Assembly: GCA_020216745.1 (NCBI GenBank)
Contig: JAIWNQ010000254.1
Location: 1 to 10,000 of the forward strand
Reading direction: 5' to 3'
DNA: 10,000 bases
Source of the DNA: Candidatus Hydrogenedens sp.
GTDB lineage: Bacteria; Hydrogenedentota; Hydrogenedentia; Hydrogenedentales; Hydrogenedentaceae
The notes beneath the pieces are model-generated. The model made no database searches and was not told where the DNA came from. It saw only the letters and a program-made list of their open reading frames with translations. Below are positions 1 through 6,471 of this stretch, one piece after another. Made by a program: the position numbers and the translations under genes. How positions within the stretch are numbered: position 1 is the first letter of the stretch; every line of letters starts with the position of its first letter.

Positions 1-65
1 GCCCGTATGGCTAATACCTGAAAAAGGGATAGAAAGCCTTAGCCAAGGCGGGCTTCTTTTCTTTC
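1..65 (+). terminator. Terminator-like hairpin module, left copy
   Basis: Arms at 1-14 and 39-53 pair as GCCCG and GGCTAA against TTAGCC and CGGGC, with a small internal bulge. A pyrimidine/T-rich stretch follows (53-65). This is the layout of a rho-independent terminator for transcription coming from the left of the window. The same module recurs at 379-440 with a compensating base-pair change. The copy may extend left of the window edge. It could equally be a dispersed hairpin repeat that resembles a terminator; no gene end is visible to assign it to. Confidence 0.45.
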
Positions 66-70
66 AGACC

Positions 71-376
71 TTGCCCGTATGGCTAATGCATGGTAAAACA
101 TTGTTTATCTTTGTCTGACAGTTCGGACAGGTCTGACGCATACAATTTTCCTCACACCAATACATTCAAACCTTGCCTGTATGGCTAATGCATGTCGAAA
201 CATTGTTTATCTTTGTCTGACAGTTCGGACAGGTCTGACGCATACAATTATCCCCACACCAATACATTCAAACCTTGCCCGTATGGCTAATGCATGTCGA
301 AACATTGTTTATCTTTGTCTGACAGTTCGGACAGGTCTGACGCATACAATTTTCCTCACACCAATACATCCGAATC
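71..376. repeat. Three contiguous 102-bp tandem repeats
   Basis: Units begin with TTGCC(C/T)GTATGGCTAATGC at 71, 173 and 275, so the period is exactly 102 bp with no spacers. The units are nearly identical; differences sit mainly near the head (TGGTAAAAC in the first, TGTCGAAAC in the other two) and near the tail. Each unit contains a 9-mer tandem motif, GTCTGACAG / TTCGGACAG / GTCTGACGC. A fourth head at 377 switches into the hairpin module instead of continuing as a 102-bp unit. Because 102 is a multiple of three, a reading frame stays open across two units, but it has no ribosome binding site and no recognisable protein. I do not recognise the family. Confidence 0.9.
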
Positions 377-378
377 TT

Positions 379-440
379 GCCTGCATGGCTAATGCCTGAA
401 AAAGGGATAGAAAGCCTTAGCCAAGGCAGGCATTTTTTTT
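379..440 (+). terminator. Terminator-like hairpin module, right copy
   Basis: Arms at 379-392 and 417-431 pair as GCCTGC and GGCTAA against TTAGCC and GCAGGC, around a loop of about 24 nt. Eight consecutive T residues follow at 433-440, a good intrinsic-terminator signature for plus-strand transcription. Compared with the copy at 1-65, the fourth pair changes from C-G to T-A on both arms, so pairing is preserved. It would end any transcript crossing the 102-bp repeats. Function is inferred from structure only. Confidence 0.55.
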
Positions 441-481
441 CTACAAAGACAGGGATGTCTGGAACTCCGTGCTTAAAAAAA

Positions 482-591
482 TAAACCACAGAGAATACGG
501 AGATATACGGAGTTACACTGAGAAAAGAAAAAAAGCAACCGCTATACCCCTTTGTGCTTCTCCGTGTCCCTCTGTGAACTCTGTGGTTAAA
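482..591. repeat. CACAGAG-type dispersed inverted repeat
   Basis: The left end reads TAAACCACAGAG (482-493) and the right end CTCTGTGGTTAAA (579-591); these ends are inverted complements over at least ten bases. The interior continues the pattern imperfectly, with ACGGAG-like words on the left and TCCGTG, CTCTGTG words on the right, around an A-rich centre. Non-coding palindromic elements of this type (ACCACAGAG ... CTCTGTGGT) are familiar as dispersed multi-copy repeats in many environmental bacterial genomes; I know of no established function. A related decayed hairpin word, ACAGACAAGAGTGTCT, lies just downstream near 645-660. Confidence 0.7.
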
Positions 592-774
592 TAATTTTGT
601 TTGATTTGCAATGATTTAAGTAATTAAATTAATTACACAGAAACACAGACAAGAGTGTCTTTGCTACTTAATACATGAGACTTTGAATAAGTTTTATTTT
701 ATGTTGGTATCTTAGAGATAAATTATAAAGGAAAAGGGGGTTAAAAAAGTGAAACAAAAAGAGAGGGGAGAGGT
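592..774. other. AT-rich intergenic spacer with 17-bp palindrome
   Basis: No gene is supported here. The stretch holds a perfect odd-length palindrome at 620-636 (GTAATTAA-A-TTAATTAC) and a degenerate ACAGAC/GTGTCT hairpin remnant around 645-660. A purine-rich segment ending in GGGGAGAGG (about 764-773) forms a strong Shine-Dalgarno for the transposase remnant starting at 775. A possible weak promoter (TTGAAT at 683-688, TATCTT at 708-713, spacer 19) is not convincing. Confidence 0.5.
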
Positions 775-1191
775 ATGAAAATTAGGGAAGTAGTTGGACA
801 ATTACACAATTTAGTAAGACCATCCATGAATAAAAGGCAACGAGGTATGATGAAAGGAATGGAGCGGAGTTGGGGAATTTATTTTTACAGGCATGTTATG
901 GGTTATCAGCCCCGCAGACAGAGGAAATAGATAGTAGATAGTCTATCTTTTCGAGAGTTTTTGGGAATTGGCTTTAATGGGGTAGTAACAAACGAGGCAA
1001 TGCTATGTCGGTTGCGGAATCGTGCTATACCGAAGGTGCGGGGGGGAGGAGTGGAATTACCCTTTGCGATATTAAAGCATTGGATGGGATATGTGCGGTG
1101 TCGGTTTCGGGGGTTAGAAAAGAATGGGACGTATCATTTTTTGTTGGTGGCGGGGTATAATTTGAAGCGTGAGGTGGAGACGTATGCATAG
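775..1191 (+). pseudogene. Decayed IS5/IS1182-like transposase, internal deletion and TAG stop
   Basis: A 51-codon frame opens at ATG 775 behind a strong ribosome binding site and ends at TAG 928-930. The same frame resumes immediately and runs to 1191. Read through the stop, the product (about 138 residues) joins two recognisable parts. The first is an N-terminal transposase domain, RHVMGYQP...(stop)IVDSLSFREFLG followed by LCRLRNRAI, which in intact relatives reads LxxHWYGLSDxxxExxIxDSLSFRxFLG. The second is the C-terminal segment VELPFAILKHWMGY...RFRGLEKN...AYNLKR-like, containing the conserved Glu of the DDE triad. The middle with the two catalytic Asp residues is missing; family members are usually about 300-450 residues. 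The TAG sits where relatives have Gln or Glu, consistent with one point mutation. I could not find terminal inverted repeats. Not a functional transposase. Confidence 0.8.
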
Positions 1192-1325
1192 GTAATAAAA
1201 AGAGAGAAAGAACAATAGAAAATAACAAAATAGTATGGGTGAAAATAGACTGAAACAGGGAGGAATAACCTTCTGAGTTCTTGTTTACTTTGATTTGTAA
1301 ATCTGATTTCATCTATGAAAATGTG

Positions 1326-1365
1326 TATAATTTACATAAAATTTTTTACTCCTCTTATTCAGAGG
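1326..1365 (+). promoter_or_regulatory. Possible promoter -10 box and small leader hairpin
   Basis: A consensus TATAAT lies at 1326-1331, about 70 bp before the GH123-like gene, with TG immediately upstream. No convincing -35 hexamer sits at 17 bp (CTGATT at 1303-1308 is poor). Between it and the gene is a small perfect stem, CCTCT/AGAGG (1351-1355 and 1361-1365, 5-nt loop), which would fall in the 5' leader. There is no T-run after the stem on the plus strand, so it is not a terminator. Confidence 0.3.
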
Positions 1366-1401
1366 TCTTAATTATAGTTTGTTGTGATTGGACAATTGGC
1401 T

Positions 1402-4371
1402 ATGGGCATAACGTTGTTTAGAAATTGTTTGCTTAGATTGGTACTTATTTTTTTTCTTATACCTACGAGGTTAATAGGCGAACCTATTAAAGGCGAAACG
1501 GAAATAAGGACACAATATCTCTGGTTAAAAGTTGACCCTTCACAGCAAGGGGTCATTTCCCAGTTAGGGTTGATAAATCCGCCTGATAATATAGCGGGTC
1601 CTTTAGGGATGTTTCAGGAAGGATTTGGTGTTGGTAGTTTTTACGTGCCAAATCGTAAGATTAATGAACAATGGGACGTAACGAATCTTCCTGACGGTAA
1701 AAGAGTGATTAACTACACTTACAATTGTGAAGGACCGAATATACAAGGATTGTATGTAAAACGTACGATGGAACTTTTACCACATGAAGCAGGGGTTACG
1801 GTAAAACTTACTGTCAAAAATGAAGGCACAGAGAATCAATGGATAGCTCCGTGGGTAGCAAATTCGATAAACCCTGGTGGAAAGTGGAACGAAGGAGACC
1901 GTTTAGAGATACCTTCAACCGACGGTATTTTATCCATTGATTCAAGTCATCATTTGCTTGCATCACGGAACTGGTCAGCCTATACCGACCCTGAGTTGTT
2001 AGAAAATGTATGCTTGATTTTCCATGCGGATATGCTCCATTCTTACCTTGCAGTGTGGGAGCCAAAAGAAAACAAGCAAGGGGTTCAATCCTGGTTCTTA
2101 CCTACTTTACTCAAACCCGGAGATGTCTGGTCGACAATGTATAAACTATCAATTGTTCGTGGACTTAGTCATGTAAGTTTTGCCTCTGATGAAATGGCAG
2201 GGCAAGTGGACTATTATGAGGATGGGAAATTGGTCTTGCTTCTTTCGCCGAATCGTGAGTTTAAGAATATGAGAATTCAATCGCGTGTTCTTGGTTCTGA
2301 TGGTAAAGTATGGAAATTACCGACCAAAAAATTTGATTTTCAACCGAATATCCTCATACGTTGCACATATAACTGGGAAGCACCTTCTCCTGGGAGGTAT
2401 GATTTTCTTGCCCAATTAGAACAAGAAGGGAAACAATATTATCTTGGCAAAGAAACGGGGTCTCCCCACGGTGGTATAGATACACAGTTTGTTGTTGGAA
2501 CTCCTGAACCCTCGTTAAATCCGCATGAAGAGTTGTTTCCGCCATGGACTGATGCTCCAAAAGCATTAGATAAAGGACCACGGAAATTAAAAAGGAATCT
2601 TTTATTCAAAGGTTCAAGGACAAAAATTTGGTTTGAAAATCCGCTATTCAAGATTTTTCCAGAAGACAATCCAGAACCCACAACAGAGGGTCAAAAAGTT
2701 TATAAGATTTACCTTGCAAGGAGAGAACGTGAATCTTTTCAAATTGCAATTCGCAATAATGGTGAAGAAGCCTGTTCTGTCCAAGCAATCTTATCAGACA
2801 TAAAAGATGAAAGGACTGGTATTCCTATTCCACCCGACGCATTTTCTTTTCATGAGGTTAAATTCCACCCCGTAGTTGTTCCTTCCTACTATGAAGGACC
2901 CACAGGTTTCTGGCCTGATGCGTTGAAGCCAACACAACGAATAAAGATAGCCCCACAAAGCACGTCTGCCTTCTGGGTAACGGTATACGCCCCAGAAAGT
3001 TTGCCACCGGGGGAATATCAAGGCTACCTGGAGTTGCAAAGTAATACTTTTGACCCTATTGAAATCGCATTGAACATCCATGTATTTGAATTTGTATTGC
3101 CTGAAACACCTACATTAAAAACAGACTTTGGTTTCTCGTGGGATTGTGCCATTCGCAATACTCAAACCCTTTTAGGTAAAAAGCCCGATGCCTCATTACT
3201 TGCTTCAATGTATCTGGAGAATGCTATTGAACATCGTGTGACTCTACGAGAACTTACTCAGCTACCCATGCCAAAGACGGAAAATTATGAACAGGAATTG
3301 AATAACATCCTTCCTAAAATTCAAAAACTAAAAAAGACAGGAATAACAAATTTTTCTTTACCTACACAATTGATAAATCAGCCTGAAAAAGTAACGATTT
3401 TGTATAACTTCCTGCAACGAAATAATTTGGTAAAGTATACCTTCGTTCCATTGTGGGAATTTCCGAAAGAAGAGGATGTGGAAAAATTATTAAGTGTAGC
3501 CAATCAATGGAAAACACTTGCACCCGAGATTCCTTTAATGATTACGACACGTGGATTAAACCCCGTCTTACCAGAGAATATTGATATATGGACTATTCAC
3601 AGTCCTGTGATGGATACGCCATATAACAGAACTATTTTAGAAAAAATTCAACGTGGTAAAGAGGTATGGTGGTGTGTTAACCATGCACCACCACGGCCGT
3701 ATGCCAATTTCTTTTTGGACTTTGCAGGAATAGAACATCGTATCTTTTTCTGGCAAACCTGGATGTTGGGTATTAAAGGAGTACACTATTGGTGTGTTAA
3801 TTATTCTAAAGAAAAAGATCCGGAAGCATGTCCTCTGGATGTAATTCCTACCAATGGAGACGGTTTTCTTATTTATCCTGGGATGGAAGAACCTATCAAT
3901 TCTGTTCGTTGGGAAATCATTCGGGATGGTATTGAGGACTATGACTATCTAACCATTTTTAACCAGTTATTGGAGGAATTAAAAAAGAGCGGGAAATTCC
4001 CTGAACTTATTCAGAAGGCAGAGATTATTTACAACTTTAAGGATATTGTTCCTGATTTAGTTAATTTTACAAGGAATCCCGATTTACTTTTAACAAAACG
4101 GGTTGAGATAGGGGAATGTATTGACCAAATGCTCAAGGCACAGCAACGAATTAAACAGACTTCAACTCAAACCCAGCAAGTAACACCACAACCAAAACAA
4201 TCTACTGTCCCTAAACGGATTGAATCTACCCCTATTCCTTCACCACAACAAGAGCCAAAAATAAAAGGTGACACATCACAAAAACCATCTCAGCAGGAAC
4301 GCAAACCTGAAACTATTCCCCCAGCCCCCATCCAAAATCCTAAAAGCGTCGGTTTTAAGAAGAAACAGTAA
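1402..4371 (+). CDS. Secreted GH123/DUF4091-family protein, variant active site
   Basis: A 989-residue protein starting at ATG 1402, with a weak GGA ribosome binding site. An in-frame GTG at 1384 would add six residues. A signal peptide is visible at residues 1-26 (Arg-containing start, hydrophobic LVLIFFLI, cleavage near LIG-EP). Residues 60-380 look beta-rich and are not recognised. Residues 408-560 match the beta-sandwich that precedes GH123 domains (RRERESFQIAI, FWVTVYAPESLPPGEYQGYL). The rest of the domain matches GH123/DUF4091, with EVWWCVNHAPPRPYANFF near 754 and RDGIEDYDYL at 841-850. GH123 enzymes are exo-beta-N-acetylgalactosaminidases using an adjacent Asp-Glu pair. Here the corresponding LFDEP motif reads LWEFP (Glu686, Phe687), so hydrolysis by the known mechanism is doubtful. 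From about 914 the protein is a Gln/Pro/Thr/Lys-rich low-complexity tail. No anchor or sorting signal is seen. A periplasmic or extracellular glycan-related role is inferred. Confidence 0.85.
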   Translation: MGITLFRNCLLRLVLIFFLIPTRLIGEPIKGETEIRTQYLWLKVDPSQQGVISQLGLINPPDNIAGPLGMFQEGFGVGSFYVPNRKINEQWDVTNLPDGKRVINYTYNCEGPNIQGLYVKRTMELLPHEAGVTVKLTVKNEGTENQWIAPWVANSINPGGKWNEGDRLEIPSTDGILSIDSSHHLLASRNWSAYTDPELLENVCLIFHADMLHSYLAVWEPKENKQGVQSWFLPTLLKPGDVWSTMYKLSIVRGLSHVSFASDEMAGQVDYYEDGKLVLLLSPNREFKNMRIQSRVLGSDGKVWKLPTKKFDFQPNILIRCTYNWEAPSPGRYDFLAQLEQEGKQYYLGKETGSPHGGIDTQFVVGTPEPSLNPHEELFPPWTDAPKALDKGPRKLKRNLLFKGSRTKIWFENPLFKIFPEDNPEPTTEGQKVYKIYLARRERESFQIAIRNNGEEACSVQAILSDIKDERTGIPIPPDAFSFHEVKFHPVVVPSYYEGPTGFWPDALKPTQRIKIAPQSTSAFWVTVYAPESLPPGEYQGYLELQSNTFDPIEIALNIHVFEFVLPETPTLKTDFGFSWDCAIRNTQTLLGKKPDASLLASMYLENAIEHRVTLRELTQLPMPKTENYEQELNNILPKIQKLKKTGITNFSLPTQLINQPEKVTILYNFLQRNNLVKYTFVPLWEFPKEEDVEKLLSVANQWKTLAPEIPLMITTRGLNPVLPENIDIWTIHSPVMDTPYNRTILEKIQRGKEVWWCVNHAPPRPYANFFLDFAGIEHRIFFWQTWMLGIKGVHYWCVNYSKEKDPEACPLDVIPTNGDGFLIYPGMEEPINSVRWEIIRDGIEDYDYLTIFNQLLEELKKSGKFPELIQKAEIIYNFKDIVPDLVNFTRNPDLLLTKRVEIGECIDQMLKAQQRIKQTSTQTQQVTPQPKQSTVPKRIESTPIPSPQQEPKIKGDTSQKPSQQERKPETIPPAPIQNPKSVGFKKKQ

Positions 4372-4399
4372 TATTTCTCGGGGGGTATAAAGCAGAAAA

Positions 4400-5152
4400 T
4401 TAGTCTTTGTTTGGCTTATATCTACAAATAGAGAATTGTTTGCCATCCCATTTTACGAAGGTATTGTTCTCTATCCAATCCCCAGCGTTAATATACCAAC
4501 ATGTCCGATTGTCAATCGTTAATGTAGAACATTCTGGCTGGTGACAATGTCCGGAGATAACGGCGTCGTATTTTGTTTTATGAAGTATTTCTATTGCATA
4601 TTTTTTGATAATCTCTGCCTCTCTCTGATGTCGGTTTATATCGGCTTTTTGTAATTCACGGCTCCCTTTACTCATTAATTTGGCTATGCCCATAGCACAG
4701 TCCGGATGAACCATACGAAATAAATAAATCATCAGCCGATTTCTGGCAAATCGTTTGAATATACGATAACCTATATCTTTCTTATTTAGACCATCGCCGT
4801 GAATAAGCATTGCTTTGCAATGGTCAAACTCAATAGTTGTTCCGGACTCTAAAACATGGAACCCAATCTGTTCGAGTGTTTTTCCAGCCCAAAAATCGTG
4901 ATTGCCTCCAATGAAAAATAACTCAACACCCTGTCGATAAAGTTCATGGAAAGCACTTAACACGCCAAAATAATCGGAGAAAAGGACATGCTTATATTCA
5001 AACCAGAAATCGAAAATATCACCGAGGCATACAATTTTCCTTGGTGGGTTATCACACAGTCCCCTTAAAAATATCTCAAACTCTTTACGTCGGGGCAAGT
5101 TTTCTTCCCCGACCTTTAAGTGAATATCAGATAAAATCAAGTCGAATATCAC
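4400..5152 (-). CDS. lpxH: LpxH-like UDP-2,3-diacylglucosamine diphosphatase
   Basis: A 250-residue calcineurin-like metallophosphoesterase. LpxH cleaves UDP-2,3-diacylglucosamine to lipid X and UMP at the inner face of the cytoplasmic membrane, the fourth step of lipid A synthesis. Metal ligands are all visible: D9-x-H11 (SDIHL), D45 (GDIFDFW), N84-H85-D86 (GGNHD), H118 (HGD) and H202-x-H204 (GHCH). The downstream HGDGLNKKDIGYRIFKRFARN stretch resembles the LpxH substrate cap, and SRE near 164 also fits. E. coli-type LpxH has GNRD, with an Arg that contacts substrate; His is found here, as in many generic phosphoesterases and LpxH paralogues, so the exact substrate is less certain than the fold. 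Translation starts at GTG (5152), overlapping the lepB stop by 4 bp. It is the last gene of the run. Confidence 0.75.
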   Translation of the reverse strand: MIFDLILSDIHLKVGEENLPRRKEFEIFLRGLCDNPPRKIVCLGDIFDFWFEYKHVLFSDYFGVLSAFHELYRQGVELFFIGGNHDFWAGKTLEQIGFHVLESGTTIEFDHCKAMLIHGDGLNKKDIGYRIFKRFARNRLMIYLFRMVHPDCAMGIAKLMSKGSRELQKADINRHQREAEIIKKYAIEILHKTKYDAVISGHCHQPECSTLTIDNRTCWYINAGDWIENNTFVKWDGKQFSICRYKPNKD

Positions 5153-5814
5153 AGCCAGCCTATCTTACTCAATGGCCAAAAACGGAATATTGCTTTTCCT
5201 ACAATTTGGTCTTCTGTTACAGGACCGAAAAACCGACTATCTTTGCTAATTTTTCGGTTATCACCTAAAACATAATATTCACCTGGATGTAAAAACACTA
5301 AATCCTCTTCATCCGACATACTCAACTTTGGGTCAAGGTAGTTTTCTTCCAACATATGGTTATTAACATATACTTTATTTTTAAAATACTCCACTTTTTT
5401 TTGAGGAATTTCCTTTTGTGCATTTTCAGAAGCATTCGCGATATTACTGAAACGTTGAGAAGGAACCATAGCAATAACCCGTTTAACATAACGGCGGTCG
5501 TTTTCGTCTTTACCTTCAAAGACAACTATATCTCCCTCATGAATTTTCCATTGCTCGGGAAGTAGAGGGAAGTTCTTCAGAACACACGGAAGTTTGAACA
5601 CTAAAATACGGTCACCCTCGTCAAGTGTGTTCATCATGGATGGTCCCCAGACTTCATAACCCTCCACCACAAATGAGTGTATAAACCAAACACAGAAAAC
5701 AAATAATACCAGAATTTTTATAAAAGAAAATATTTCGCTCCAGACTGAAACCTCATTCGTGTCTTTTGCCTCGTTGGTAATATTATTTTTTTCTTCGTTT
5801 ACGTCTTCCATCAT
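5149..5814 (-). CDS. lepB: Signal peptidase I
   Basis: A 221-residue type I signal peptidase (S26 family) that removes signal peptides from exported proteins at the outer face of the inner membrane. An acidic, polar N-terminal tail (1-26) precedes one hydrophobic membrane segment (about 30-50, IKILVLFVFCVWFIHSFVV). The catalytic Ser59 is in GPSMMNTL and the general-base Lys111 in RRYVKRVIA. Box E is visible as GDNRKISKDSRFFGPV (184-199). A single N-terminal membrane segment is typical of the shorter bacterial forms. The start at 5814 is the first of two adjacent ATG codons (second at 5811); only a weak purine-rich ribosome binding site precedes them. The stop overlaps the GTG of the lpxH-like gene (GTGA), suggesting translational coupling. 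It would process, among others, the secreted GH123-like protein next door. Confidence 0.95.
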   Translation of the reverse strand: MMEDVNEEKNNITNEAKDTNEVSVWSEIFSFIKILVLFVFCVWFIHSFVVEGYEVWGPSMMNTLDEGDRILVFKLPCVLKNFPLLPEQWKIHEGDIVVFEGKDENDRRYVKRVIAMVPSQRFSNIANASENAQKEIPQKKVEYFKNKVYVNNHMLEENYLDPKLSMSDEEDLVFLHPGEYYVLGDNRKISKDSRFFGPVTEDQIVGKAIFRFWPLSKIGWL

Positions 5815-5836
5815 TTTATCTTTTCACTATGTAAAA

Positions 5837-6451
5837 TTAATAAGACCCCATTTTAAATCGTTCCTTTTTTAGTGCTATTAAAAAATCTAACTGATTTTGG
5901 GTATCTAATTCAACCTCTATCCAGTACTTTCCTACCTGCCAGGATTGATGAGCATCACTGGCACATATTTGCATCCGCTTTAATCTTTGAGACCAAGTTT
6001 TTGCACGTTCTTGTTCTTCTACATTCATATTAACACTCATTACCTCCATGGCAGGTATAGGTAATCTCTCTAATTGTTCATCAAAATGATGATAACGTCG
6101 TGTTGGGTGTGCAGCTATACAAAATCCATTATTTAAATCCACTTCTGCAATGACTTCTTCTATCGAAATATAGGTTTTCCACCGAGATACGACTTCATTG
6201 GGCAACCCTAAAACAATCAGGTCTCCAGCATCGGTTGTTATTTCAGCTCCTGCAAATACAATTAAGCCGTTCACATCAACATTCTTTTTCAATTGCTGAA
6301 TTTCCTTGTCTGTCCATTGATAGTGATGTTCTGTAATGACAATACCATCTAAACCTGCGGAAACAGCACTTTCGAGTAATTCTTCAGGCTCAATCAAACT
6401 GCAAGGAGAATATGCACATGTATGGGTATGTATATCGAATTTTAAACGCAT
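5837..6451 (-). CDS. PHP-domain metal-dependent hydrolase
   Basis: A 204-residue protein consisting of one PHP (polymerase and histidinol phosphatase) domain, a distorted TIM barrel binding up to three metal ions. Expected ligand motifs are all visible: DIHTHT (D6, H8, H10), TEHH (E41, H42, H43), GAEIT (E70), AAHPTRR (H115) and SDAHQ (D166, H168). Stand-alone PHP proteins are phosphoesterases acting on small phosphorylated compounds or nucleotides; the substrate cannot be read from the sequence. It is shorter than HisK-type histidinol phosphatases and has no added domain. It sits between the glycosyltransferase and lepB with 20-22 bp gaps, so it is probably co-transcribed. An AGGA ribosome binding site lies about 12 nt before the ATG. 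An intact, probably active enzyme. Confidence 0.85.
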   Translation of the reverse strand: MRLKFDIHTHTCAYSPCSLIEPEELLESAVSAGLDGIVITEHHYQWTDKEIQQLKKNVDVNGLIVFAGAEITTDAGDLIVLGLPNEVVSRWKTYISIEEVIAEVDLNNGFCIAAHPTRRYHHFDEQLERLPIPAMEVMSVNMNVEEQERAKTWSQRLKRMQICASDAHQSWQVGKYWIEVELDTQNQLDFLIALKKERFKMGSY

Positions 6452-6471
6452 GAAATAGTTCCTGAATAGTT

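Noticed and set aside
71..376. CRISPR array
   Set aside because: The 102-bp units abut directly with no unique spacers between them and no cas gene is present.
181..399. 72-residue frame across two repeat units
   Set aside because: It stays open only because the repeat period is a multiple of three; the first unit has a TAA in this frame, there is no ribosome binding site and the protein is simply a duplicated repeat translation.
268..489. Minus-strand 73-residue frame with a CPNC motif
   Set aside because: It spans repeat units and the terminator-like hairpin; the Cys pair comes from the repeat sequence and there is no other support for a zinc-binding protein.
749..778. Ten-codon leader frame (GTG start, ATGA overlap with the transposase remnant)
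   Set aside because: It is made of the purine-rich Shine-Dalgarno region itself; nothing indicates that it is a real leader peptide.
961..1191. Independent 76-residue gene starting at TTG 961
   Set aside because: The frame is continuous with the upstream transposase N-terminus apart from one TAG, and its start lies inside the conserved SFREFLG segment, so it is part of the remnant.
1384..1401. GTG 1384 as start of the GH123-like protein
   Set aside because: It has no ribosome binding site, whereas ATG 1402 has a weak GGA at suitable spacing and gives a cleaner signal peptide. Not excluded.
4372..4399. Bidirectional terminator between the convergent genes
   Set aside because: The 28-bp gap has a GGGGGG run but no inverted repeat with a T-run on either strand.
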